Source: Ixodes scapularis
Taxonomy: Eukaryota; Arthropoda; Arachnida; Ixodida; Ixodidae
Assembly (NCBI RefSeq): GCF_016920785.2
Contig: NW_024609884.1
Span: forward strand, 37,119,035 to 37,183,034
Reading direction: 5' to 3'
Length of the DNA stretch: 64,000 bases
Under the pieces are notes generated by a model. The model did not search any database. It saw only the letters and a program-made list of their open reading frames with translations, and was not told the origin of the DNA. Of the stretch, positions 23,850 to 36,000 are shown piece after piece. A program made the position numbers and the translations under genes. Each line of letters begins with the position of its first letter. Position 1 is the stretch's first letter.

Positions 23850-26380
23850 GGATCGAATGAGGCAACATCATGGAGCACGGCGGAGGAGCGGAAGTCTGAA
23901 GGAAAAGAACGAAAGCAATTCAATAAAATTGGAAGTCGTGCTCTCAACGCGCTTCGACGAAGACGGGACGGGATATTTCGCTAGACGGCGCTTTTGGTCG
24001 TCTTTCAAGCGCACTGTGGCACCGCCGAGGCGCGGGGGCGACTGATAGTTTGAGCCCTCGCCGCTTGGGCTATTCTTAGGATGCGCGGGTTTCGGTTCGG
24101 GACATCTTCGGAGAAGGACGATGGCATTCAAAACTCTGTTGTCAAACAAGGTGCAGCTGTAATCCCGCTGGGCGGCTTTCTGCGCGCACCCACTCTCCCG
24201 ACGGCCCTCTGTTTTGCTCTCTTGTGCTGCGCCGAGCATATGGTGCGTGGATATATTTAGTGGGTGGCTTGGCGGACTCCTTTGTTTGTGTATTTTTCTG
24301 AGAAGTCTTCATTGTCTTTGTGACTCACTCCTCAGCCTATTCCAATGACGCGGTCTAATTATATAAAAAAAAAAAAGTTTTTTTTTTTGTTTTTTTTTTT
24401 GTTTTTTTGCGGTGGCTGTTGGAGGAAAGAATAGGTTCGGTTATATAAAAGGAACGATAGATGATTGATTGGCTGGTTCTCCAAGACAGGTCGGAGTTGT
24501 CTGCGGAATCCTGCTTTAGACATGTGTGTGGACCTTGAAACCTCTTTTGTGATAGTCATTCTCTGATTTATCGTCGCGAAAATAGCTCGAGAAATTTCGA
24601 AAATGATCGAATTCGAGTGGAGACTCCAATATAGCGGCGAGTGGGTTGTCTGGTCTATGCTCGCTGACAACTTCAGAAATGCCGGGTGTGTCGAGTCACG
24701 TGGCTCACGTCCTGCATTTCTTCAGTTCTCGGCGACTATAGCAGTCTAGAAGGGAGGGTTCTTTACATTTTTATGGATGTCTTTTCGGCGAAATTTAATG
24801 ACTCCGGTAAACATCCCGAGAAGAACATTGCCGCGTTTGCGTAACGCCGGCCCTCCTTCTCTCGTCGGCGCATGTGCGGGCGCCTGCTTCTTTCGGCATG
24901 TCTGTCTGTCGAATTCGCAGCCCCGGGCGATCGGAACGGAAAGAATCTGGGCCTTGATTAACGCCTCTGCGATGGCGGGCATTAGACGACTTTCCTCGCA
25001 GCTTACAGAAGCACGGCCTTCGCATTGCTGCTTCCGTTCTTTCGGCCTCTTCCCTTTACGTGCACGCTCTCGGGCCAGCGCAGTCCGGCGCAAATTTTCT
25101 AATCTTGGGAGCCTAGAAACAGGGAAATTCTCTCTGCTCTGGCGAAACGTTTGATCCTAAAAAGAACTGCCTCCTTCTCCCTTCTTAGTTTTAGGGAAGT
25201 CTTTTTCGCTTCTTTTTTCCGTCCCGCTTGTTCGCCGCCTCGTCGTTTTCCTTCGGTGTGTGCTTTTCCAGTCGCCTCTTCCCTTCGCGTTCCCTTTGCT
25301 TGATTTTTCTTTTTCTTTTTTTCTGACTGGTATTACCTTTTTGTTTCCTCGTTTTGTTTTGTTTTTAAGAAGAAGAGCAAAAAGTCTAGCGGAGAAAGGC
25401 TAAAGAATGAATGAGGTACGAAGGGAAAAGGAGCGAGAAAATGAAAATAGGGCTCGAAGTAGAAAAGAACGTAATTCGAAAGTCAAGATGGCCGGCGACG
25501 CGAGGAGAATCGGGAGATGAGGGCGAAGGAGCGGGGAGGTGCAGATGTCGGAGGGCGAAGCGTTTCGTCGTTAATTAAAGTGGACGCTCAATACGCATGC
25601 GCCGGAACCCTCGCGAAGGGGAGGGGGAAACAAACGGGAGGGGAGGCAGACGGTAGCCGAGGGAAAGAGAAACACAGGAAGGGGGGAGATAACAAAGAGA
25701 GGGGGAGGGTGCTCATTCTAATCAGCTCCAATTAAAGCCGGGACGGCAGATAATTAAGGTGCGCTACTATGTACAGAGGTGCTTGGGCTGTCGTCGGTGG
25801 CTGGGCGCGCTCGGCATTGGCTCCCCCCGGCCACCAGGTGAGCGTGGCTTTCCCGACGTCGCGACGCAGGATTTTTTTTTTTGTTTTTCGTTTTTTGTCG
25901 GACAGGTTTCGCGTGGGCGTTGCGTCCGGCTCGCGACGTGGAAGCTCGAGACGCGTTGAGGCTAATCGAAAGACTGTGCGCGCGTGGGCTCGTACGGTTT
26001 GCGCGTTTGTATGTTTGTGCGTTTTTAAGGTTTCTCTTTTGTTGTTTGGTGTGCATGCTCTGAGTCTGTCTGTGTGTAAGACTATGAATGTCGGCGCGTT
26101 TTACGCATATTTCGAAAGCCGCCCGTCCATGTGCTCCCGTATATGTTGATGGCTCTGTGATATGAGCTTTGATTTTGGGAAGTCCTACGTGCCTATGTAC
26201 GCAGAAACTTGTGTATATTTCCGCGTACGCTTAGATGTACTATCGTGGATACCCTAATATGAGCTGAAACAACCATCCATGCTTCTTCGGCTTTCCTGCC
26301 AGATTTTTTTCTTTAGAGGAGCTCTGGATTAAACCAGACTTGGTTCGCGAAAATTAGGTCTCAATCTTTGAACTCTTGAC
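23850..26380. other. No gene found; GC-rich with purine tracts
   Basis: T/G runs lie at 24366-24408, a GC-rich stretch at 24800-25130, and a purine-rich tract (GAAAGG, GGGGAGG) at 25370-25710. A homeodomain-type cluster follows at 25722-25765. Open frames in the region have no recognised domain. Confidence 0.45.
25722..25765. promoter_or_regulatory. Clustered ATTA sites
   Basis: CTAATCAG, CCAATTAAAG and GATAATTAAGG lie within 45 bases next to repeat-free GC-rich DNA. Homeodomain cores (TAAT/ATTA) are short, so this is a weak, inferential call. Confidence 0.2.
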
Positions 26381-26389
26381 AATATGAGA

Positions 26390-26680
26390 GGTAATGGAGA
26401 TTGTGGGAAGTATAGACGTAGAAAAATGTTTGAACAGCAGTAGAGGCTTTAATACACGACGTTTCGGGAAGAGACTTCCCTTCTTCAAGTGTGCAGAAAA
26501 TACAGTTGCAAAGCGTTTTTAGAGAGACCAAAGGAGAGGAGGAACATTGGAAAAGACGCAGAAAGCGTTCTGATCGTGTGCTTCAGCTCAATTTGTCCCA
26601 GGATGTACGCGCGTGTCGGCAGTGAATTACCTGAAATATTTTAACTCCGGCTTTTATTTGTTTTTGTGTTTGATTTTGAC
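26390..26680 (-). mobile_element. Penelope-like element remnant (inferred)
   Basis: No reverse transcriptase is left. The call rests on the hammerhead-like motif inside it (26454-26492), which is characteristic of Penelope-like element ends. The ends of the remnant are arbitrary. Confidence 0.35.
26454..26492 (-). ncRNA. Minimal hammerhead-like motif, Penelope type
   Basis: Minus strand 5'-3': ACAC, UUGAAGA, A, GGGAAG-UCU-CUUCCC, GAAA, CGUC, GUGU. Stem I pairs ACAC with GUGU. Stem II pairs GGGAAG with CUUCCC. GAAACGUC keeps the self-complementary ACGU that would form stem III only between two molecules. The core has U where CUGANGA has C, so activity is doubtful. Minimal dimer-type hammerheads are known from Penelope-like elements of metazoans. 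A second copy at 57062-57100 has different stem sequences with the same pairing. Confidence 0.55.
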
Positions 26681-27340
26681 TTACAGGTAAAAAAATCCTC
26701 CACAATTAGAGAGAAACGAAGTACTCTTTTATACTGAGCTTTTAGTTTCAATGAGCTTCTAAATTTGAAAGAATTTGGATATGAATCGAGGCACAAACGC
26801 ACCTTTTCAGCATGCATCGGTCGTTTTATTCATGGGACGACACAGCAATGATCAGTAATCAATTTTATTAACAATTGTTTTTCATACTTTATGGTTTAGC
26901 GTATCAGGTGTGACAAAATATATCTGATGATACCTTAGACACTGCCAGGTGTACGCTACGACAGCCCAAATTGCAATTGAAGCCTGCATGCTAGATACTT
27001 TTCGCTGTATGCGAAAGCATTTTGCAAAACATTTTCCATAGGCTCGTTGCGAAAGCATGGAACAGCTAGATGTAGACACATCCAAGGAAGGAACAGACGG
27101 ACAGACATGGCTCTCAGTGTGCATCGATAACCAAGCCGCTCATCCTGACTTTAAGTTAGATGTAGTTTCGCCATAGAAGATCACAAAGCAAACGATTTTC
27201 AACTTCGACAAGTTTGGTTACGAAGGTTGTGGCACTCACGTGCGAATATCATATTCAACATCCGTCCTACCTACAGAATGTGCACATTTATGCTCCACGC
27301 TAACCGCTCCGCAAGAGGCATGCTTCTTGTAGCTCGTAAG
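26500..27340. other. No gene found
   Basis: This is AT-rich unique-looking DNA. The open frame 26882-27124 on the minus strand has no recognised domain. Confidence 0.45.
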
Positions 27341-27744
27341 CTAACCATCGTTTGAATTAAATGCTCGTGTCTTTGCAGAGGCGTATTGGGCCTAGTCTGG
27401 CCCAAGTGTACTTGCACAGACCGCCACTGATTCAGGATCTTTGTCGCGTTGAAATGCGAGGATAAAAGGGGACTATTGCTTTAAGTCTTGCCTTCGCAAA
27501 GTTTGACGGCGCAATTGTAGGTTTGAAACACCCACCTGACGACAGTCAAGCGCGGCTCATGGATTGGAGATGAGAACTGCGCGAGCACTCGACTTAGGCT
27601 CGTAACAATCAATGCCTCGGCGGACACTCGGGTAGTGGCTCGTGTACAACCACTGCAGTGATGAGGAATAGCCGAACTCTAACAATGCCTGGAGCTCAGC
27701 ACACGTTTTCTACTCAGCCAACTCCAGCGCGTGACTATAATTAA

Positions 27745-28385
27745 AGGGGCCATGAAACGATTTTTCTACTTTCGCTAAATACTACTCAGAATCGCTCCCT
27801 ATCGCTAATAACTGAATGAACTTGTCTTAGTTTTTCTTTCTAAGCAATGACAGTCGGCAAATAAATTCGAGAAATATGGCCATTGTTCATACCCTGAACT
27901 CAGAACCAGAACAAGCGGCCACGTGGCCTGTTGCCTATCCTATGCCGCCAACATTAATCATAGCCACGCGATGGGGTTGGCTGGGGTTGGCAATGTAGGA
28001 AACGCGTGCTGAGCAGTGAGCTCGAGGCATCGTTAGTGTTCGGCTATTCTCATCACCGCAGTGGTTGGACACGAGCCACCACCCGAGTGTAAGACGAGGC
28101 ATTGATTGTTGCGAGCCGAAGTCGAATGCTCACGCAGTTCTCGTCTCCAATTAATTAGCCGTACTCGACTGTCATCAGGCGGGTGGTTTCGAACCCCCCA
28201 TTACGTCATCAAGCTTTGAGAAGTCAAGACTGAAAGAAATAGTCCCCTTTTATCCTCGCAATTTCACCGCGACACAGAAGCTTCTGATGCAGTGGAGGTC
28301 TGTGCGAGTATACTTGGGCCAGACTAGGACTCGTAGGCCTCTGTAAATTCATACCTTCCCAACCCGATGTCGTTTCATGACTCCT
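27745..28385 (+). mobile_element. TTAA-flanked 641-bp non-autonomous element
   Basis: It starts AGGGGCCATGAAACGA and ends TCGTTTCATGACTCCT, which are imperfect inverted termini. TTAA lies on both sides (27741-27744 and 28386-28389). It is a member of the same family as the element it has entered, in opposite orientation, so its interior forms a long inverted repeat with 27365-27740. piggyBac-like by target site. It is non-coding. Confidence 0.8.
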
Positions 28386-28522
28386 TTAACATTGGCGGCA
28401 TAGGATAGGCATCAGGCCACGTGGCCGCTTGTTCTGGCTCCGAGCTGAGGGAATAAACAATGCTAATTTTTCAAGTGTTTTTTTTTTTTTTTGCGATTGT
28501 TTTTGTTTAGAAAAGAAAAAAA

Positions 28523-29016
28523 GACCGAGGACACTTAAGCAATTCTTATGAGTTGTGAATGCGAAAGCATGAATGTCGTTCTTCCGCTCCCTTGGTTCGT
28601 TTGTGGCGTAGTGGCGTGGACAGCCACGTTTCGCCGGCCGACGGCCGAGCGCGCGCTCTTGTGAAGTGAGGGCGCCGCGCTGTGCTTGGCCGTACAGCCT
28701 GTCCGGAGTTTGCCCGGGTGGGCTACGCGGCCAGGCTGGTCAGGCCCGCACCGCCGCACCTCTTACCGGCGACCGGGCCGCTGCGTGCGCTACGCTGCCA
28801 CGTAGAGGGCTTCTCTGGTGGCGTTTTTTTGGAACTACGCCACACGGGAGCCAGTGGGAGCCTCGTTTCTTGATGACGCGCGCCGACCAATGGGTGCCTA
28901 TCCATCAGATTTCTGCTGTAGACGACATTGGGACAGGGGAAGGGGCCGCTTGGCGCGGCATCAAAGGATGACGTCGGTTCGTTCCATGGGACAGTTAATG
29001 CTTTCGCATTAAAACT
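28523..29016. mobile_element. AATGCGAAAGCAT-ended element
   Basis: Subterminal GAATGCGAAAGCAT (28557-28570) is inverted as ATGCTTTCGCATT (28998-29010). The GC-rich interior (CGGCCGACGGCCGAGCGCG) is non-coding. It splits the TTAA-type host element. I recall this terminus as a common tick repeat. The superfamily is unknown. Confidence 0.6.
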
Positions 29017-29105
29017 ACGGCAAGTTTATTCAGTTATTAGTGTTAGGGAGTCATTCTAAGTAGTATTTAGCGAAAGTTAAACAAGTATTTTCATGTCTCT
29101 TTTAA

Positions 29106-30740
29106 ATTTTATCAATAATATCACGTTCTGAGGGATCACGAGGTGTAAGTTTATCCCAGCGTTTTTCATCCCAAGTCTAAACGTTGTCTGAAACGCATTT
29201 TCGTAGGGAGGGGCAGGCGGGTTTTTGGATATGTTATAAACTCAGCTGCCCCGTGACCCACGTCCATGACCATTTGCCTATCTAACAATGGCGTCCGACG
29301 AGAAGGCGAGTAAGGGAGAGAGGCGCGGCGGAGCCGACTTGCCGCTATAATTCGGGCTTCCTATTAAGACGAGTTTCTCTTCACTGCTTAATTAGAAGCT
29401 GCATCGCGCGGGAGCGCAGTTAGTAACAAGCTTTGATTCCCGCCCAAGCATCGCCTCTTTCTCTCTCTTTCCCTCTACCTGAATTGATTATATTTTTTTG
29501 TCGAGGGGCGGTGCCAAAGCTTAATTAAAGTCCGCGCCTGCGCACGGGCGCGCTCGCTCGCTCGCTCGCTTGCATATTAATGAGTCAATTATAATTAAAG
29601 GGGGTCCAAAGGAGGTGCCCCACACTGTCTTCTCCGCCACGTCGTCGATCGGGAGCGGCAGCGTAGCAACAAGGGAGGGGGGGAGACACGCGCCGGATGA
29701 GCGGAGGCGAGGCTCGCCAAATGGCGCCTTCTCTGGGGCGTGCAGAAGAAACGGTGCTTCGGATTATAATTGATGCCCCTCGGTCATCTGGCGCTCTCGC
29801 GCAGCCGACGTCGAGGCGCCCGATCAAGGGGCCTGCGGAGGGTCGGATGGGCTCTTGTCGCGGGAGGCCTTTTCTCCGACGCTCCCCCCCGGTGACTCCG
29901 CTGGCCGTCTTTCCCCCTCGGTCTCAGAGTCTCGCTGCGTCTGCGTTCGACAGCTGAGCCCTGGGTTTTTGAAGCGAGGTCGTGCATGCTTCAGTCACCT
30001 AAATGTCCCTTAATCTCGTACAAACTCCTTGTGTCTACTTTTAATTACGCTTTGAAATATTAGTAGGAATGTTAAAGATTCGTTAAATATGTAAAATAAA
30101 GGCGAGCAGTAGGCACTGCTTGATATTTCTTGCAATATGAATATGCAGTGAAGACCCACTCGATAAATGGTTCCACTTCCTGCTTAAATGGAGGCCCGTC
30201 CAACGTGATGAGACTAAGAAAAGTTATATTTTTGCGACGACAGTCTAATAACATTGGGCTCCAAAGTCTCACGTGCTAGAAAGAAACTTGTAAGATACCT
30301 TACAAGTCCTGGGTGTGTCAATTTTATAAATAACCCTTTTTTTTTTCAGGGTGACGCGAACAATTGTTCCGTGGAATTTCTCGAAATAGGAGTTTTCTAA
30401 TTAACCTGGCTTATGTTATGCGCTAAAGTTCAAAAGCTGACTTTGGTAAACTGGGCACTGAGCAAATTTTTCTCATTATAAAATATGACAACACATTTCC
30501 TGCAACAAAATTAACTTTCTTAAAAGAAAAGGTTCTCGATTTAGATCTGAGATGCATCACTTTGAACTCATAAACTTTACCAATATGGTACCTGGTAATA
30601 ACAATCCATCAAGTTTGATTGGGTAGTTATATTTTATTACCATACTTATACCTCCAGGTACTTCAATCAAAATCTTGAAAGGAACACAAATTTAAAGAGC
30701 AGTGCACACATTATAAGAAGTAAGTAATAATCAAATCAAA
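29106..30740. other. No gene found; regulatory-looking then AT-rich
   Basis: 29280-29960 is GC-rich and repeat-free apart from a short (GCTC)n, with TAAT/ATTA sites (29385-29600). 30000-30740 is AT-rich and featureless. Open frames at 29570-29990 are compositional. Confidence 0.4.
29385..29600. promoter_or_regulatory. Candidate regulatory island with POU/homeodomain sites
   Basis: CTTAATTAG, CTTTGATTC, CTTAATTAAAG, TTGCATATTAATGAG (29570-29584; contains GCAT-NN-TAAT, a POU-type pattern) and ATAATTAAAG occur in a GC-rich, repeat-free stretch. This is inference from motif density only. Confidence 0.25.
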
Positions 30741-30749
30741 TCAAACAAT

Positions 30750-30755
30750 TTTATT
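30750..30755 (-). terminator. Poly(A) signal AATAAA
   Basis: TTTATT on the plus strand reads AATAAA on the minus strand, about 120 bases beyond the stop codon of the minus-strand open frame ending at 30875. A (TTTGA)n-like tract follows. It fits the end of a transcript or of a retroelement. Confidence 0.4.
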
Positions 30756-30874
30756 GGAATCTGGACAAAGAAATGTCGGAGCCGTGGACAAAAATGTCAA
30801 TCTTTGTTGACTTGACCAGGTCCAAGCCCGAGTGGTAAAAAATAATAAAACAAGCGTCGTGTCCACATATTTAC

Positions 30875-32017
30875 TTATTCAATGTTCACTTCTTTGACAG
30901 CGCGCATGATGATTGTCTTGCCTCTGTACAGTGCACTCAACTCATAAGGAATAAAATTCCGATTCATATCCACCACTCTTACTGAAATGACAATGGAAAA
31001 ACTGCCAATGTGATATTCACCCATTTTGTGTTTGTCGCACTTAAAGGAGCCCTGCAAGGACCTTTTTACTGGTCTTTAATTTGCTCCGAACCTGAGCGCA
31101 CTGAACGTAATAACTTAGTGAAACTTTTCTTTTCTCGAAATTCGCTTTATTTTAAAAGTTATAGGCAAATTAGAATTACAAAAACAAGCAAAAAATAACC
31201 TCCCTCATGACGTCCTTGGTTGCTTGAGTGGCCGTGAACTAGAGGAGTGGTAGTGAGCTCATCGAGCGCTCACGGCTGCCGCACTCCGTGTCGACGGCGC
31301 GAGAGGGCGCCACTAAAGCATGTTCTGGATAGGCTGTATGCAGCGGGCAGCCAGAGCGGCTCTCATTGCATTTGCTGCGCGATTAAACACTAATTTGGCA
31401 TGACACTTCATTGGCCACAAACGACAGCAAACGCGGGGTAAAGATCAGTTCAGAATGGGAGCCACTTCGCGCTGCCGTACCGCGGAACGGCCAAACCGCG
31501 AGACAAAGCTTCTCGCCGAAGGCCTTCGGAGCGCTCGCGTGTCAGCGCCTGATCCCACTACTCCTTTCTAGTATGCGCCGCCTTTTCCACTGCTTGGTGG
31601 CGGGTATGTCGACGGGTCATTTCTTGTTTACATACTTTATAAACTGCATTCGTTTCTTTTCTGATCTAAAATACTGAACAAGAACTACTTCTATAAATAA
31701 TTGAAACAGTTCGCGCCACGTATATTTTGTATTTCGACCAAAAAGAAGCTTTTAGCGGCTCTGACCAGTAGTAAGCCCAGGACCAAATACGTCACATTTT
31801 GCGCGCTTTCGGTACCGCGGGTAGCCCTCGTCGGTGGAGGAGGTTTCCGCGTCGTCCGGTTAAAATATGACGCACTGATATTTAGTTACTCTCTCCGTGC
31901 CCCCTAGCTTGTCCGAACCCCAAGAGACGTGGAAACCGCAAAAAAGGTAGACGCTTAAGGATGATTGCAGGGCGCCTTTAAGGCCTTTGTTTCCAGTGAA
32001 CTGCCCAATTCACTCAT
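30875..32017 (-). pseudogene. Small open frame split by a TTAA element
   Basis: The frame runs from an ATG at 32017 to the insertion at 31982, and resumes at 31040 to the stop at 30875. The two pieces are in the same frame if the 933-bp TTAA element and one TTAA are ignored, giving about 68 codons. An in-frame TAA lies directly before the ATG. The C-terminal part is rich in hydrophobic and basic residues and contains FSIVISVRVVDMN and GKTIIMRAVKEVNIE. I do not recognise the protein. A poly(A) signal lies downstream. It could be a terminal exon, a small gene, or a retroelement remnant. Confidence 0.35.
31045..31977. mobile_element. TTAA-flanked 933-bp element (AGGMGCCCTGCAA ends)
   Basis: The ends AGGAGCCCTGCAA and TTGCAGGGCGCCT are inverted with one mismatch. 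TTAA lies at 31041-31044 and 31978-31981. The interior has no transposase frame. The target site is piggyBac-like. A CTCF-like GAGAGGGCGCC word occurs near 31300. It splits a small minus-strand open frame. Confidence 0.8.
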
Positions 32018-32879
32018 TTATATCCACTGTTTATATAAATGCCCGTAAAACGAATAGAAACTATGAAACATCAATCTAGCGAGCTTGCACGTGAAGTTAG
32101 TTTCTGCCGGCACATAATTCGTTCTGAACATAATTGCAAAGATTCCGCTCATTCCGGATAGAATCTGCGTAATAGTTTCCAGGCCCCTTTTTTTTTGCAT
32201 TTGCTTTTGTTTTTTGTCAAAAATATCATGGCCCGAGGCGTTACTCGAAGTGTAGCAGCAGTCAGCGGACCTGCGCACGCTACAGGAGGGAGCCCTGGAT
32301 ACATCGCACGCAGAAAGCGACAAATCCCGAGCGTCTCTTGCGCTCTCTCGAGTTCGTTCGTGGCGTCGCGATTGACTTTAAGAGGATCCGACCTGTGCAC
32401 GCTGGTGGCCGTCAGCGTGCGCAATCGCTGCCGTCCCTTCCTCCCTCCCCCACGTGCCCCCGCGCTTTGTTCTCAAGCGCCTTTTCGACCGATGCGAGCG
32501 AAGCCCATGGAGCGGCGGCGGCACTATCAGCGGGTCGAGCTCCGGGAGTAGCTTCTTCCCGGCCGGTGATTGTCGACTGTTCCGTTTTTCGGAAACGAAG
32601 CGCAGAAAGACAAGGGAAGACTCGCGGGCGGCCGGAGGGGAAGGAGGGCCGGCTCCTGGGGCAAGCGCCCGGTAGTTCGGTCTGATGATGCCACTGATTG
32701 TTCTACGGGCCAAGCAGACCGCCAACGCCGGCAGTGGCTCGCCGGCTCACTGCAGGCCGGAAGTTTTATCACCGGCGAGACGTTTAGCGACGGCCCGGAG
32801 AGAAAGGGTAGAAAACAGGATGGGAAGAGGAAGGGGGACGGTACACGGCCAGCCGACCATAACTCCTCATCGGAATTGT

Positions 32880-33020
32880 CGTTGCGATCCTAATAGGAGC
32901 TCCTAATGTCTCGGTCGCTCGCTGCGTCTGTGTGTGTCTTGCGACCGCGCGTAGATACATAATGCGCGCGTAATGGATTGATGCCGCCGTAGGTGCGCGC
33001 GGCGTGTTTAATCCTCATTT
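32880..33020. promoter_or_regulatory. Candidate regulatory island with TAATCC/TAATGG sites
   Basis: CCTAATAGGAGCTCCTAATG, GCGTAATGGATTGATG and GTTTAATCCTCATTTC lie in a GC-rich, repeat-free segment. TAATCC suits K50 (bicoid/Otx-like) homeodomains. This is inference only. Confidence 0.2.
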
Positions 33021-36000
33021 CGGCTGGGTCACAACTCGCGGGATTGGGGCCTGCGAGGTGTCGCCAGGGAAGCGCGCACTGCGCGGAGGCTGGCGCACTA
33101 AAGACGATTCACGGTGTCCTCGCTCGCACATCGGCGGCACTCGGCTGCAGCCCACCGCCGGGTCAAGCGTCGCTCCGCTGCGCGCCGGTGTCTGCGCAGG
33201 CTTCATCGTTGCTTCCAATTTGGCTGCGTTGTCTGCCGGTCGGATGATTATCCCCAAAGCATGCTGACGGCGTCACGCGCGCCGCTTCTGATGCGAAGGT
33301 ACTGAATTGTGGCGATACTCCTTGGGTATCGTCTCGAATCGTGTGTCCCCACACCAGGCTGGTTTCACGTTCCTTCTTTACATTTATATGCTCCTGGGGT
33401 CTGAGCCTCAAGTTTTAAGCCGACGCTGCCAGATCGTCCACGCAACGAGGCGAGTGTGTTGCCTACTCTATCCGATTGCCTTTCCTAATTCTCGTTTGCT
33501 TGATTATATTAAATTCAGTTTATTTCAGGATGTAGAAAACTGTCATGGGGAGCCTGGTTGACTCATTTGTTTTAAAAACGCCTAATTCTCTCCATCCCTG
33601 TAGTTGTCTGTGTAATTCACGGTTTCGAATATGCGAAACCTCTTTTTTAAAGCCTGTTTTTGAAAAATCCTCGTGAAGGACGTAATATCCGTGCACGCTC
33701 GTGCGCTAATCTGTTTTTTTTTAACCGTAAGGCGTAGTTTAACGTCTCGCCCGCTTCCCTCCGTAAGTATACTGATTTCAAAAGAGATTCGATCCCGTCT
33801 CTTGGGTGCCTCGACGAGCCGCACAGTACAGAGGAGAACGCCTCGCGTTCGCCACACACGCCCACACACGCAATCAGGTGAGCGGTTATTTGCGCAGGCT
33901 TCTCCAGGAGACGGTTGTATTCATTAGTGGCTGCGACGTCAGTTGACAAGGACCGAGTCCTCAATGGACTCCTTCCCCCCTCAGGAACGGCGAGTTCCGA
34001 TCGGGCGAGGATCAGGTGTTGACAGGGACGGTAGGGGGAGACCGCCGTTGACTCTGAGACATGGCGGCCAAGACGTAAGCAGGGCTCCGGAGAGGCGATA
34101 GGAGGACGCTTGAGAGGAGCTCCTGACAGTCGCATAATTAAAAGCATCACTCGAAATGTCCTCTTTGCCACCCCATTGCTCGCGATGGCTTTCGCGAGGG
34201 TCCCTTTCCTCCGGGCTTTGACTGTGGCTTCGTCCGTCTCGATTTCCTGCTGTCAGAAAGGTTTCGTGGCCACTATTTTGGGATTGCGTTTTGCTTCTAA
34301 GGTGGCTGTTTTGAAAGCTGCACTGGCTCTCGGATGCTCTTCATCCGCGCTTTGGCGAAATGTACATTTCATTAAACGTCTCTTTCTTTCTTTCTAAGAC
34401 CATTGATAATGTCTTTTTTTGTTTTGTTTTTTTTTTTTACTTTTTATGTGTTTGCTTAGGGCCATATTTCCATCGATATTTTCGTGGCGGTCGTCTACCG
34501 GTTGTTCTTAGTAGTGTCCGCCTTTAGGGGGGAAAACACAGTTCCAAAACTCTGGCTCCACGACTGCGTATTTTGGTACTGCCCTATGATCTAAACAACC
34601 CGTTTGCACAAGTCTTTGGTATTAGTAATGACAGAAACCCGAAACTGTGGAACATTGTATGTGTTTGTCCCTTTTTATCTCTGTTCCTCAGTCTCTGGTC
34701 TTTTGTCATTATGAACGGTAACCGGACAAGTTGTGTCTGTCATGCATCATTATAATTATTTTTCTAATTACTTTCGTGCTTTTTTTTTGTAATCTAAGTT
34801 TGTGCCATTGTGAAGGGGAGTGTGTATTCCGCGGTGCGTTGCCATCATTGTCCAAAATACACAATAAGTGTGCATTTATAGCTCTGTATAGTATGTTGAT
34901 TATACATATAGTTGTCCTAATAACCTCAACTCTAACCCTCGCATAAATCGTAAAATGTGATTCACACAGAAAACATGGTGGAAGGCGCACTAACCTTTAT
35001 AGCGATACCTGTAACCAGGCCTGTAGAGTTGCCATTCAAAGCTGCGAGGCATTCTCAAGCTATTCTTAAGATTATCGTTTTAACTAGGCTTCCGATTTCA
35101 TCGTGCTGATGTGTTTATGTAAATTATCAAAACATTTATCTGAAAAAAAATGGTATTTCTTTTTTCTCTTTTTTTTTAATCGTGGTCAGACAAAATTATT
35201 TATTGTTCTGACTGGGAACGTGCTAACTGGTGTCGCGCTTAAACGAAAATTTACGACCTCGGATCTTTGTGAAATTCAGATGGTCAAGTGTTTGCTAAAA
35301 ATATGTAGGTGCGCTTTTTTTTTTTTTGTTTACTTACCTTGAAACTCACTTTGGGATACCCCATTGGGTCGTAGTCGGTCCTGTATCTTGCACGCGTGAC
35401 TTCGTTTAGTAGTTCTTTTGTTTCTGAACAGAACTTTCGGGGCTAATCAGGACGGAAATGAGCCTCCAGATTGAACCTTTTTTGCTTCGTCACGGACGCT
35501 GTTCAGCTTTCCCTCTATGCCCCCTTTTTTAACCCGAATCCTGGATAGTCTGACATTCGCTAAATTTCCTGGCTCTTTTGTCTCCATGTGTATGACGTAG
35601 CATGTCAGATTTAGTGGGCATCGCTGTGTTGTCTCGTTTACACTCAATGCTACACGTCTGCCTCGAATATGAACCGTATAGGCACTGTCTGCGCTGTATA
35701 TTTCCCCGTCGAAGCGCTCTATATCCTGCCCTTGGGGACCTCGGTCGGAGCTCCGTTCCGGCTCCGTCTGTCGCGTCGCGCACTTGGTGCAACTGGCGTC
35801 AGTAAGCGGCGAAAAGGCAGGAGCGCGTCAGCTCCAACCTATGCATAACCCATGCGCGCGTCGGTTAGGACCAAGGCGTTGATGTAATTCGCGCGCGATA
35901 AATCTTGGCCAGGAATGCGGACTCGGGGACACAGCGCGGGGACGCCTTCCGAAGGAGAGCGTCGGGCGCTGGTCGGAGAGGACGACGTCGGGAGGAGGCG

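Larger units (their letters stand above)
27350..29101 (-). mobile_element. TTAA-target element (AGGG..CATGAAA family), interrupted twice
   Basis: Three separated pieces (27365-27740, 28390-28520, 29020-29101) align in order with one family member. Words include CTAGTCTGGCCCAAGT, GAGGATAAAAGGGGACTA, TGGCTCGTGT.CAACCACTGC, GGCCACGTGGCCGCTTGTTC and GTAGTATTTAGCGAAAGT. The right end CATGTCTCTTTTAA gives TTAA at 29102-29105. The left end is uncertain. Interruptions are an inverted relative (27745-28385) and an unrelated element (28523-29016). TTAA targets are typical of piggyBac-type elements. No transposase is present. Confidence 0.65.

Noticed and set aside
24359..24420. Lysine-rich frame over T/A runs
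   Set aside because: Homopolymer translation, not coding.
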